Part shown: in pieces, positions 34,023 to 44,383 of the stretch
Layout: the number at the start of each line of letters is the position of its first letter
How positions within the stretch are numbered: position 1 is the first letter of the stretch
NCBI RefSeq assembly: GCF_023101345.1
Contig: NZ_CP095848.1
Coordinates: forward strand, 1,797,501-1,861,500
Direction of reading: 5' to 3'
Origin: Hymenobacter sublimis
GTDB lineage: Bacteria; Bacteroidota; Bacteroidia; Cytophagales; Hymenobacteraceae
DNA length: 64,000 bases
Position numbers and translations under genes: made by a program
The notes under the pieces: model-generated
What the model was told of the DNA's origin: nothing
Databases searched by the model: none
What the model saw: only the letters and a program-made list of their open reading frames with translations

Positions 34023-36488
34023 CTACCTCTCGGCTACTTCTGCGTGTTTGGGTTGGGGCTGACCAAATACCACTGCCTTGACCTCTGGGTAGGTGTGGGT
34101 AAGGCGCTGGGCTTGACTGGGTAAGGGCTGGCCGGGCCGGCTGGGTATGAGAAGTAAAATGGGCTTGCTGTTTAGCTCCGCCCGCTGGGCCAGCTGCAGC
34201 CGCAGGGCTTGGTACTGCTCAGTTGCTTGCGTTGGTGTAATCACTTGCGAGGAAAGGTAGTCGGCGGCAACCCAGTCGGTGTAAGCGGCGCCTGGGAAAT
34301 AGGCAGCTACCGAATCGGGACGAGGGGGAGTCCAGACCCAGGCGGCACTGGTGTCGCCGGCCGCCCGAAACCGGGTAACCAGCTCCCGCCAGGCTTTGCG
34401 GTAAGCAGCCGGCGTGCTAGCCCGCAGCAGGGGCCGCAGCAGTACAGGTTTATTTCGCTCCCGGATAGTGGCTACGCTGCGTTGCCAAGCATCGGCCTGA
34501 AAACGGCTACCCATCACTTCCCAGCTCAGCAGAGGAGTGCTGCCCTGCTGGTCCAGGGCTGCCAACGTAGCGGAAGTTACGTGAGGCCCTAGCGCGGGCG
34601 GCAATTGCAACTCCACTACGGCCGGCGCCACTTTAGTTCCGGACGTAACGGAAGCGGTCCACATAGGAGACATTGGCGGGGTAGCCGCCTGCCCGATTCG
34701 TACGCCACCTACGCCGGTATGCGCCCAAATGAGGGCGTCGGAGGGTGTATTTCGGCCCAGCCACAGGCTTATTCCCAAGCTAATCAGGGAGTGAGTCGTA
34801 AATACAAAAAAGGCGACGAACACGGCGGCAGTCCGTAGCCGCGGCAACCGGGGGCCCACCTGATTTTCCAGGAAATTCTCCGCCTGGCGCAGCAACCACC
34901 GCAGGGGGCGGGCGGATGTAGCCAGCTGCCGAAGGCGCTTAAGCAGCTCGTGCTGGGCCATCAGCACAGAGGCGAACAGCAGGGCGGCATTGGTAAGGGC
35001 CAGCGCCATCATCAGCAGGGCGTAGGGCGTCTGGGTGAGGTAGTGGCCGTAGCGGGCGGCGGCTACGCAGATACCAGCTAGCACTAGGTTGGGCAAGCTA
35101 AGCAGCCACTCGTTGCGGCCGTGGCCTTCTTTAGGAGTCGGGATGTAGGGCACCCGCACCCGCAGCAGCGTGTACACGAAACCCAGGCAATAGATCCACC
35201 AGGTGCTGGTGCGCAGCAGCCCGCCCACTAGGTGCAGACCTGCTTCGTGCGGCTCCCGCAGCCAGCGTTGCGCGTTGTAGCGAATCAGCAGGGACATCAT
35301 CAGCACCGGAGTCAGGTGCAGGGCAAATTCCAACAACGACAAGTGCCAGGGAAACTCCACTAGCAGCAAGGAGGCAATAGGGACGGCAATATCAATGAGC
35401 GTGACCAGGCCGGAGAGAAAGTACAGGGGCAGGGTCGCGTAGTGCAGCTTCTGGCGCCCGCTCAGGCGCCGGAATAGGCGCGGGTAGACCGTCAGCAGCA
35501 GCTCAAAGGCCCCGCGGGCCCACTTCAGCTGCTGGGCATAGAAGGCCCCCAGCGTGGAGGGCACCAGCCCCCGGCTCAGGATGCGCGGCACGTACACCGA
35601 CTGCCAGCCCTGCGCGTGCAGGCGCAGGGCCGTGTGCATGTCCTCGGTCAGGCCCGCGGCGTGGCCGCCAATCGAGTCCAGGGCGGCGCGGCGGAAGGTG
35701 CAGTTGGCCCCGATGGCCTGGGCCGTGTTGTAGGCGTGCATGCCCATCATCAGGGGCCCGTAAAAGTGGTAGGTCTGCTCGGCCGCCCCGCGCGCCACCA
35801 GGCTCTCGTCCTGGTTGCCGTAGGCCTGCACCACCTGCACGTAGCCCACGGTGGGGCAGGCAAAGTAGGGCACGACCTGGTCCAGAAAGTCGGGGGCCGG
35901 CACGTGGTCCGGGTCCAGCACCACGCACAGCTGGCCCGTGGCCTGCTGCAGGGCGTGGTTGATGTTGCCGGCCTTGGCATCGACCTTGTGCCGGCGCGTG
36001 ACGTGCACGATGCCCAGCTGCTGGCAGAGCTGGCGCAGATAGGGGTCGTCGGCCTCGTCGCAGAGGTAGCTGGTGTGGGGGTAGGTGATGGCCTGCATGG
36101 CCCGCAGCGTCTGGTCCATCATGGCGTAGGGCTCGCCCGGGCAGAAGGTCGTGAGCACGTCCACCGTGTAGGCCGGGGCCGGGCCGGCCGGGGCCACGGG
36201 CTCGCTCACGCCCACGTAGTGGTACCACTCGTGCAGCATGCGCAGCAGCTTGAAGCCCAGCGACACGCTCAGCAACCAAAACAACGGCGCGTAGCCAATG
36301 TGGTCGGAGTCAGCAAACCACCACAGGAAATGTCCCGTCAGTAAGACGCCAACAACGACCAGTATCCGCATCTGGCCTACCTGCTTGGCCAGGACGGAGC
36401 CTATAGAAGTTGCCGTGGAAGGTACTTTAAGGGGAGGAGGTGGAGCCAGGGCTGGTTCAGGGGTAAGCGTTTCTTCATAGAAAGTCAT
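34023..36488 (-). CDS. Cellulose-synthase-like GT2 fused to a degenerate GH26-like domain
   Basis: This 821-residue membrane protein has two N-terminal helices (about 41-80), a processive GT2 domain with the acidic sites DEADD (144-148), DPD (192-194), TED (281-283) and QQLKW (319-323, in place of QxxRW), and a membrane block of six or more helices (about 350-580). The last 200 residues resemble GH26: LLSWEVMG (653-660), KPVLLRPL (680-687), FRAAGDTSAAWVWTPP (707-722) and AYTDWVAADY (735-744). The family's acid/base Glu of RPxHEM is replaced (RPLLRA, 685-690) and no nucleophile Glu follows KPILLL. A scaffold or glycan-binding role is inferred; a beta-glucan- or mannan-like polymer is likely. 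It is divergent from a GH-A hydrolase. Confidence 0.85.
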   Translation of the reverse strand: MTFYEETLTPEPALAPPPPLKVPSTATSIGSVLAKQVGQMRILVVVGVLLTGHFLWWFADSDHIGYAPLFWLLSVSLGFKLLRMLHEWYHYVGVSEPVAPAGPAPAYTVDVLTTFCPGEPYAMMDQTLRAMQAITYPHTSYLCDEADDPYLRQLCQQLGIVHVTRRHKVDAKAGNINHALQQATGQLCVVLDPDHVPAPDFLDQVVPYFACPTVGYVQVVQAYGNQDESLVARGAAEQTYHFYGPLMMGMHAYNTAQAIGANCTFRRAALDSIGGHAAGLTEDMHTALRLHAQGWQSVYVPRILSRGLVPSTLGAFYAQQLKWARGAFELLLTVYPRLFRRLSGRQKLHYATLPLYFLSGLVTLIDIAVPIASLLLVEFPWHLSLLEFALHLTPVLMMSLLIRYNAQRWLREPHEAGLHLVGGLLRTSTWWIYCLGFVYTLLRVRVPYIPTPKEGHGRNEWLLSLPNLVLAGICVAAARYGHYLTQTPYALLMMALALTNAALLFASVLMAQHELLKRLRQLATSARPLRWLLRQAENFLENQVGPRLPRLRTAAVFVAFFVFTTHSLISLGISLWLGRNTPSDALIWAHTGVGGVRIGQAATPPMSPMWTASVTSGTKVAPAVVELQLPPALGPHVTSATLAALDQQGSTPLLSWEVMGSRFQADAWQRSVATIRERNKPVLLRPLLRASTPAAYRKAWRELVTRFRAAGDTSAAWVWTPPRPDSVAAYFPGAAYTDWVAADYLSSQVITPTQATEQYQALRLQLAQRAELNSKPILLLIPSRPGQPLPSQAQRLTHTYPEVKAVVFGQPQPKHAEVAER

Positions 36489-36615
36489 GGCGCGACTGAC
36501 TGACAGTGAGGGGGAAAGAGCGAGGTAAGAGCAGAGAAAAGCAGATAAACGGAGGAAAGCAAAGAGAAGATAACGCGTATAATGAATTCAAGTAATTCTT
36601 GTAAAATAAAGTCAA

Positions 36616-36660
36616 GTATACGAGTTTATACTGGTAAAAAATTTAATTATTTATAATTAA
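36616..36660. promoter_or_regulatory. AT-rich divergent control region with two palindromes
   Basis: Within the 208-base gap between the two divergent glycan genes, GTATA-N6-TATAC lies at 36616-36631 and a perfect TTAATTAT-TT-ATAATTAA dyad at 36643-36660. The gap is much more AT-rich than either gene. These are candidate operator sites for a shared regulator; no DNA-binding partner is identified. Confidence 0.4.
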
Positions 36661-36696
36661 TATACAATATTGCTTCGTCGCTTTTTCCCTCTTCTC

Positions 36697-38076
36697 ATGC
36701 CGGTGCGCTCCTTTGTTTCTTTCTGGTTGATTATTTGCCTGAGTACCTGGCTTTTTAGTGGGTGCCACTCGGCTGGTACACACCCCGAGCAGCAGCCTGT
36801 GGCCCCGGGTGTGGTGCCCGTGCAGGTGGTGAAAACCAAGGACGGCTACCAGCTACTGCGCGGCGGCAAGCCCTACACGATTAAGGGAGTGGCGGGGCTG
36901 CAGCAGCTGGAGCGGGTGCAGGCCCTCGGCGGAAATTCCCTGCGGCTTTACACCACCAATTACGCCGATGCCATTTTAGACAAAGCCCAGCAGCAGGGCC
37001 TCACCGTGATGCTGGGGTTGTGGATGAAGCCCGAGTACGAGGATTTCGACTACTTCGACCGAAAGGCAGTGGCGCGGCAGCAAGCGGAAATCCGGGAGCA
37101 GGTGCTGCGTTTCCGCCATCATCCGGCGCTGCTGATGTGGAACGTGGGCAATGAGCTGGACAACCACACTAACAACCCGCGGGCGTTTCAGGCTCTGAAC
37201 GAGGTAGCTCGCATGATTCACGAGCTTGACCCGCACCACCCCGTAACAACTACCCTGACCAGCAACTTCAACATGGTATCGGCCGTGGAGCGCTTCTGCC
37301 CCGACCTGGATGTGCTGACAGTCAACATTTTCGGTGGCCTGGGCGAGTTGGACTCCCGGCTGGTGCAGGATGGCTGGGCCGGGCCCTACATCGTAGGTGA
37401 GTACGGAGCCCGGGGCTGGTGGGAAGCCCCCCGCACTACCTGGCGCGCCCCGCTAGACCAGAGCAGCAATACCAAGGCGGAGTTCATGCGCACCCGCTTC
37501 GAAAAAAGCGTTACGGGCCAACCCAGGCGGTGTTTGGGTTCCTACGTACTCTATTGGGGGCAACGCTTCGAACAGACGGCCATGTGGTTTAGCCTTTTTA
37601 CCGACAAGGGAGAGAAGACCGCCGTGGTAGATATGGTGCACTACCTCTGGACGGGAAAGCAGGTTGCCAACAAAGCGCCGCGCCTGACCCGCTTGCGGCT
37701 AGGTGGCCTCCCTCCTGAGCGCAATGTGCTGCTGCGGCCTGGTGCTACTTACCAAGCCAGCGTAGAAGCCACGGACCCCGAAGCCGACTCACTGCGCTTT
37801 ACCTGGCAGGTGGTGCCGGAAGTGGATGAAAACTTCGTGCTGCCCCAGGACCGGACGGCCCCCGAGCCACTACCGAACATCATCCAGCAGGCTCAGGGAG
37901 AGAGGGTGCTGCTGCAGGCCCCGCGCAAAAAGGGCCCCTACCGGCTGCTGGTAATGGCCAACGATGGGCACGGCAGCGTTGCCACCCATAGCTACCCCTT
38001 TTTCGTGGGCCAGCTCACGGCCGCCGACAGGGCCAAGGAGCCCCAAGGCAGCTTCAGAAAAAAGGCGTTCCAGTAA
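36697..38076 (+). CDS. Clan GH-A glycoside hydrolase-like lipoprotein
   Basis: The 459-residue product starts at the ATG 36697 with a lipoprotein signal (lipobox FSGC, Cys23). A TIM barrel of clan GH-A follows: GNSLRLYTTNYADAI, LMWNVGNEL with the presumed acid/base Glu153, and YIVGEYGARGWWE with the presumed nucleophile Glu235. The best family guess is GH2- or GH5-like. Residues about 340-450 form an Ig-like beta domain (TDPEADSLRFTWQV). It probably trims or processes the glycan made by the divergent synthase; that link is inferred from position. The last codons lie in the terminator stem. Confidence 0.85.
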   Translation: MPVRSFVSFWLIICLSTWLFSGCHSAGTHPEQQPVAPGVVPVQVVKTKDGYQLLRGGKPYTIKGVAGLQQLERVQALGGNSLRLYTTNYADAILDKAQQQGLTVMLGLWMKPEYEDFDYFDRKAVARQQAEIREQVLRFRHHPALLMWNVGNELDNHTNNPRAFQALNEVARMIHELDPHHPVTTTLTSNFNMVSAVERFCPDLDVLTVNIFGGLGELDSRLVQDGWAGPYIVGEYGARGWWEAPRTTWRAPLDQSSNTKAEFMRTRFEKSVTGQPRRCLGSYVLYWGQRFEQTAMWFSLFTDKGEKTAVVDMVHYLWTGKQVANKAPRLTRLRLGGLPPERNVLLRPGATYQASVEATDPEADSLRFTWQVVPEVDENFVLPQDRTAPEPLPNIIQQAQGERVLLQAPRKKGPYRLLVMANDGHGSVATHSYPFFVGQLTAADRAKEPQGSFRKKAFQ

Positions 38077-38093
38077 GCACTGGAACGCCTTTT
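38060..38093 (+). terminator. Terminator overlapping the end of the GH-A gene
   Basis: AAAAGGCGTTCCAGT at 38060-38074 pairs perfectly with 38079-38093, ending in TTTT. The stem's left arm holds the last codons, and the TAA stop sits at the stem-loop junction. Confidence 0.85.
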
Positions 38094-38177
38094 ACACAAA
38101 TCGGTAGATACTGGCTTTACGAATGTTGGTTGGATCGGTAGTCCCTCACCACAGGCAGTCGGGCGGAGTGTTTACTT

Positions 38178-38624
38178 CTACTGGGCAGGTAGCCCGCCTT
38201 CTTTTAGGGCCTGAAAGCCGCCAGCATTTAGTACTTTCTGAAAGCCTTTTTCTTGCAGAAGTACCGCGGCTTTACCGCTGCGGTTGCCGGAGGCGCAGTA
38301 GAGCACGTAGCGTTTCTTGGGGTCGAGCAGGGCCATCCGTTGGGCAAAATCAGGGGCGCGGAAATCCACGTTTTGCGCTCCAGATAGGTGGCCGGCGGCA
38401 AACTCAGCGGGCGTGCGCACATCCAGCAGCACGGTGCCGGGCTGGGCCAGGGCTTGCTTTACCTCCGCCAAGTCCGCCACTGGCACGCTGGGCCTGGTTA
38501 TGGTCCCGATGTTCACCATGGGTACTGCCGCCGGAGCATGAGGCTGGGCTGCCGGGACGGACATTTGGGCGTGGGCCCCGGCAGAACTGATCAGACCGGC
38601 AGCCAACAAGGCAAAACGGAACAT
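38178..38624 (-). CDS. Secreted single-domain rhodanese-like protein
   Basis: The 148-residue protein has a signal peptide (MFRFALLAAGLISSAGAHAQ) and one rhodanese domain with VLLDVRTPAEFAAGHLSGAQNVDF and the active-site loop YCASGNRSG (catalytic Cys110). It should be a periplasmic sulfurtransferase. A Pro/Ala-rich linker (22-50) precedes the domain. It lies downstream of ligA on the same strand, but a hairpin lies between the genes. Confidence 0.9.
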   Translation of the reverse strand: MFRFALLAAGLISSAGAHAQMSVPAAQPHAPAAVPMVNIGTITRPSVPVADLAEVKQALAQPGTVLLDVRTPAEFAAGHLSGAQNVDFRAPDFAQRMALLDPKKRYVLYCASGNRSGKAAVLLQEKGFQKVLNAGGFQALKEGGLPAQ

Positions 38625-38658
38625 ATAAAAGGGAATAGTGGGAAGTATATGACAAGGA

Positions 38659-38693
38659 CAACCCCTGGCGCGAAGAAGTTGCGCCAGGGGTTG
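38659..38693 (-). terminator. Hairpin between ligA and the rhodanese gene
   Basis: CAACCCCTGGCGC pairs perfectly with GCGCCAGGGGTTG over 13 bases. It lacks a run of T on the minus strand, so it may attenuate rather than end transcription from ligA. Confidence 0.6.
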
Positions 38694-38719
38694 CTAGTTA
38701 CTCATTCTGGCTGAGAGAC

Positions 38720-41059
<2,340 letters not shown>

Positions 41060-41584
41060 CTATTTGTCGGCCACTAGCACGCCGCTGGCTTCGAAGTTCA
41101 GCTGCTGTTGGGGCTGGGTAATGGCGGCCACTTCCTGGTCTGATTTGCCGGCGTCTTTGGCGTAGTGCTGCAAATCGGAAACCGGCACCGTTTCGCGGTG
41201 GGCCCAGCCGTCAATCACCACGGTTTTGCCGGTAATATCCTTGGGCACGAAGAAGGCATAATCCTTGAACCGCACTCGCATGGGCTCCCCGTTGGGCGCC
41301 TGCAGCGTAAGCCAGCAGCCCTTGGCTTGGCACACGGCCGTAGCAGTGCCTACCAGCTTCACCCGCGCCGAGTCTTGCTGACCCAGTAAGCTGTTTAGGG
41401 CCGAAACCGGCTGGGCGCCTGCGGCCGTAATGGGGGCCCCGTAGGTGGTGCCCGTGGTGCCCGCGGTGGCGGCTACCGGCGTTGTGGTAGCCGTTGTTTT
41501 GGCGGTAGTGGTTTCGGTTTGGGGTTGGCAAGCGGCCAGCACTAGCAAGCCCAGGACGCCGGTGAGTGGATTAAGCAGGGGCAT
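41060..41584 (-). CDS. DUF4920 domain lipoprotein
   Basis: The 174-residue product has a lipobox LAAC at Cys19 and a Thr-rich linker (about 22-48). The domain that follows holds VKLVGTATAVCQAKGCWLTLQ (Cys85, Cys90) and VRFKDYAFFVPKDITGKTVVIDGWAHRE, which is the DUF4920 pattern of Bacteroidota. The paired Cys may bind metal or form a disulfide. Function is not known. The downstream terminator is strong; a TapB-like gene lies 32 bases upstream on the same strand. Confidence 0.85.
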   Translation of the reverse strand: MPLLNPLTGVLGLLVLAACQPQTETTTAKTTATTTPVAATAGTTGTTYGAPITAAGAQPVSALNSLLGQQDSARVKLVGTATAVCQAKGCWLTLQAPNGEPMRVRFKDYAFFVPKDITGKTVVIDGWAHRETVPVSDLQHYAKDAGKSDQEVAAITQPQQQLNFEASGVLVADK

Positions 41585-41616
41585 AGCAAGGAGAATTGTT
41601 GGGTTCAGCTCTCAAC

Positions 41617-42426
41617 TTACGATTTTTTGACCTTGTATTTCTCCTTCTCTTTGGGTTGGTCAGTACTGCCGGCCGGTGCTCCCGTGTTAATGGCCGTTAG
41701 CAGGCGCACCTGTTCCAGCTTGCCCTTCTTGTCGTACACTTCGCTTTTCACGATGCCCACGGCCGGCGAGTAATAGTCGACTACCCGCACTGCGTTGCGC
41801 ATGACCATGTCGGCGCGGGCGGCAGTGGCGCTTTCCCGCTCGGCTTCCACCTTGTAGCAGGCAAAGGAGCCGGCTGGCGTTGTCACCGTTTCGGTGCCCG
41901 TTATGCGGCGCTTATGCACGGTGGTGTACACCTTGGCAATATCGACAGCCGTGCTGCTCACCTGCACCGAAATACCGCCCTGGGGCAGTTGGGAGCCGAC
42001 GGTGGGCTGATTGGGCCAGGCCAGGGGTACGGGCGCGTAGACAAAGCGCCGGTCGCGGAAGGAGCGTAGGCTCTCGGGGCTCAGCTCAGCCGATCCATCG
42101 GTGAAGCTGGTGTCCTGGCGGCAACGGTAGGTAAGGTCCTGTAGGCGCAGAAGCTTGTTTTTGGGGTCGTAGGTGCCGCTTTTCAACAGCACTGAATTGG
42201 TAGTAATGGTCTGTTTCTTATTCTGCTCTGAGCTCAGGCTGACCACCCGGTTGCGCATGGTGCCGGTTGTTTTGCCGCTGGCATCCTGGAGCTGATACAC
42301 TAGCTCCATATTATCGTAAAGGCCGAAGGGGTGGGCGCAATCAACCGGCGGCAGTGTTTGGGCCAGGGCGGGAGAAGCGGCCAGGCAGGCGGTCAGACCG
42401 GCTGCCAGCAAATGAAATCGGGGCAT
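41617..42426 (-). CDS. TapB/DUF3108-like secreted protein
   Basis: The 269-residue product has a signal peptide (MPRFHLLAAGLTACLAASPALAQ). The mature part contains LYDNMELVYQLQDASGKTTGT, TVTTPAGSFACYKVE and YYSPAVGIVKSEVYDKKGKL, which resembles TapB-family (DUF3108-like) periplasmic proteins. Function is unknown. It ends in a short Lys-rich tail. A TTTCTTTG box lies four bases before the ATG, close to the promoter pattern. It and DUF4920 are probably one operon (gap 32). Confidence 0.72.
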   Translation of the reverse strand: MPRFHLLAAGLTACLAASPALAQTLPPVDCAHPFGLYDNMELVYQLQDASGKTTGTMRNRVVSLSSEQNKKQTITTNSVLLKSGTYDPKNKLLRLQDLTYRCRQDTSFTDGSAELSPESLRSFRDRRFVYAPVPLAWPNQPTVGSQLPQGGISVQVSSTAVDIAKVYTTVHKRRITGTETVTTPAGSFACYKVEAERESATAARADMVMRNAVRVVDYYSPAVGIVKSEVYDKKGKLEQVRLLTAINTGAPAGSTDQPKEKEKYKVKKS

Positions 42427-42645
42427 AAGGCAAAGAAAAAGGAAGAAAATCAGCCGTTGGGCTGCATACGCAGACGGTTGAGTTTTGATGCTAAACCGCT
42501 AACCGTAGCTGCACGGTGGCCTTACACAAAGGTCTTGCCAGCGTCATCTCGTAACTTGCCCCGCGCCGCGCCGTTTCTTACCGGGCCGGTCGGGGGTAGC
42601 TTCCGCGGCCGCTACTGCTCACATCTTCCTTTTTATTGTAGATCT

Positions 42646-42879
42646 ATGCCAGAACAACCTACTTCCTGGGCCGATACGGCCGCTTCACTGCTCTCCAAGC
42701 TTTCGGGTGGGGTAGAGGTAGCCCTCAACTTTGAGCAAATGGAGTTGCAAGTGCCCAATCCGGCCAACCCAGCCACGCCCACCACTTGGCGCCTGAACGG
42801 CTCGCTGCGCATTCGTACCCGGGGCGAAAATCCGCCCTCCGGTGCCCTTCCGCCCGCAAACTCTAGCACCCTTGGCTAA
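42646..42879 (+). CDS. Small protein of unknown function, overlapping pair 1
   Basis: The 77-residue ORF starts at ATG 42646 (MPEQPTSWADTAASLL) and has no signal peptide. The sequence LNFEQMELQVPNPANPATPTTWRLNGSLRI looks beta-rich. Its end overlaps the next ORF by 38 bases in another frame. Either the two are separate short genes or one gene carries a frameshift near 42842-42879. No family is recognised. Confidence 0.5.
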   Translation: MPEQPTSWADTAASLLSKLSGGVEVALNFEQMELQVPNPANPATPTTWRLNGSLRIRTRGENPPSGALPPANSSTLG

Positions 42880-43216
42880 CGGACTCGATATTGAGGCCCG
42901 GCTGGTCATTACCCTTGACGGGGACGACGTGCAGATAGCGGGCTCTGGGGGCTACCTCATCATCAACTTTCCCAGCCAGCGCGTCTTCGACAAAATAACC
43001 AGCGGCCCGCCCAAGGACCCCAACGCCCCACCCAAACCCAAAAATCCCAACGCCCCCGACCCGCTCCAGCAACTCAACGACCTAGCCCTGCAGCTGGGTT
43101 TGGTGCTGGATATGCGGGTAGCAGGCAAAACCCACGTTACTTTCGGCACGGGCCGCTCCGCCAAGATTACCCTGAACGCTGTGCTCGGCAAAATCGGGTC
43201 ATTTTTTCGTGGGTAG
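42842..43216 (+). CDS. Small protein of unknown function, overlapping pair 2
   Basis: The 124-residue ORF has a GTG start at 42842 inside the preceding ORF. It contains LDIEARLVITLDGDDVQIAG, LIINFPSQRVF, a Pro/Asn-rich linker (PPKDPNAPPKPKNPNAPDP) and a C-terminal strand pair. No signal peptide or membrane helix is visible, so it may be cytosolic. Its missing ATG and the 38-base overlap make it possible that it is the back half of one protein with the preceding ORF. Confidence 0.55.
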   Translation: MPFRPQTLAPLANGLDIEARLVITLDGDDVQIAGSGGYLIINFPSQRVFDKITSGPPKDPNAPPKPKNPNAPDPLQQLNDLALQLGLVLDMRVAGKTHVTFGTGRSAKITLNAVLGKIGSFFRG

Positions 43217-43343
43217 CAACTGCAGGGCTACCCCGTGTGAGCAGGCAAGCCTTGCGCGTGGCGGGAGTACACTGAGCCGAGCAGAAGGCCGAATCAGAAA
43301 TGTCTGTACTGAGTTAGAGCTGTTAATAGGTAGTGCAACAACT

Positions 43344-43440
43344 GTCCTGCAGAGCCGGAGGCGAAGCATCTCGCTTGAATCGTTGGGGTAGCAAACCTGA
43401 CATCAGCGTGCGAGATGCTTCGCCGCCGGCTCCGCAGGAC
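43344..43440. repeat. Hairpin repeat element (31-bp arms)
   Basis: Arms 43344-43374 and 43410-43440 pair with two mismatches of 31. The arms share GCGAAGCATCTCGC with 7460-7560. The loop contains CTGACATCAGC, the complement of GCTGATGTCAG in the loop of the copy at 53651. No gene is visible in 43217-43658. Confidence 0.8.
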
Positions 43441-43658
43441 GTTCTTTTTTGCGGCCAGATAAGCCGTCGGGTTGCCGCGCGGTAGGAGTCGTCCGCCAGT
43501 TGGCAATCAGGGTTTTGGCCCGAAAAAAGCACGCGCGGAGCGGAACGTTTTTCCGTATCTTGCTCAGAGGCCCTTGCCCGCAGATCAGCCCTTAGAGGCC
43601 GGAACTAAAGGGCTTCAGATTGGTTTGCTTACTCGCACCCAGCCCTGCTTTTCAGCTC

Positions 43659-44303
43659 ATGAATTCTGATCAAGAACGTACCAATAAAATTGGCGCCGGT
43701 CGGGCCGCCTCGGCTTTTCAGCGCATAGAGGGAGTGCCGCCGCTGCTCCTGATGCTGTACCTGGGCCTGGCCGGCATTGGGGTATTGTTCCTGATGCTGG
43801 TGGTGGCCTATATGTATACCCGCAGCCAAAGCGACACGCCCACCGGCATCTACCCGCTACCACGCTTCTTCTCCCTCAGCACCATCGTGCTGCTGATCAG
43901 CAGCTACACCATCAACCAGGCCCGCCACCTCTACACCCGCGACGACCTGGTGGGGCTGGCCCGCTGCCTGGGCGCTACCTTGCTGCTGAGCAGCGTGTTT
44001 GCAGGCCTGCAGGTGCTAGGCTGGCGGGAGCTAATGGCCCAAGGTGTGCTGCTAGACGGTGTGGCCAGCGGTACGTTTGTTTACTTGCTCTCGGCCCTGC
44101 ACGTGGCGCACCTGCTGGGCGGCATGCTGTTTCTGCTGGCCCTGCTGTTGCGCACCCACACCGCCGCCCGCGACGCGGTGCGCAGCCTGGTATTTATCCG
44201 CAACCCCTACCGTCGCCTGCAGCTGCGCATGATTACCATCTACTGGCATTTCATCGACGTGCTCTGGGTGGCACTGTTTGCCGCTTTTTTGTTTCTGTAT
44301 TAG
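43659..44303 (+). CDS. Cytochrome c oxidase subunit III-like membrane protein
   Basis: The 214-residue protein starts at ATG 43659 and has five predicted membrane helices. The end IYWHFIDVLWVALFAAFLFLY (195-214) is the hallmark of heme-copper oxidase subunit III, and the HVAH at 148-151 lies in a helix as in the family. Subunits I and II, and assembly genes, are absent from the window, so it is an orphan subunit. It may join an oxidase encoded elsewhere, or be an alternate subunit. A terminator follows at once. Confidence 0.87.
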   Translation: MNSDQERTNKIGAGRAASAFQRIEGVPPLLLMLYLGLAGIGVLFLMLVVAYMYTRSQSDTPTGIYPLPRFFSLSTIVLLISSYTINQARHLYTRDDLVGLARCLGATLLLSSVFAGLQVLGWRELMAQGVLLDGVASGTFVYLLSALHVAHLLGGMLFLLALLLRTHTAARDAVRSLVFIRNPYRRLQLRMITIYWHFIDVLWVALFAAFLFLY

Positions 44304-44330
44304 CGACTGGCCCCGAAAGCTTGCTCACAC

Positions 44331-44359
44331 AAAAAAGCCCGGCCAAGCCGGGCTTTTTT
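44331..44359. terminator. Bidirectional intrinsic terminator
   Basis: AAAAAAGCCCGGC pairs with GCCGGGCTTTTTT around a three-base loop between the convergent oxidase-like gene and the type B T9SS gene. Confidence 0.9.
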
Positions 44360-44383
44360 GATGCGGTATCCTCACGGTGCTGC

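Noticed and set aside
35503..36279. 258-codon minus-strand ORF inside the GT2 gene
   Set aside because: It is a shadow of the real frame; the product is Ala/Arg/Gly-rich, typical of the alternative frame in GC-rich DNA.
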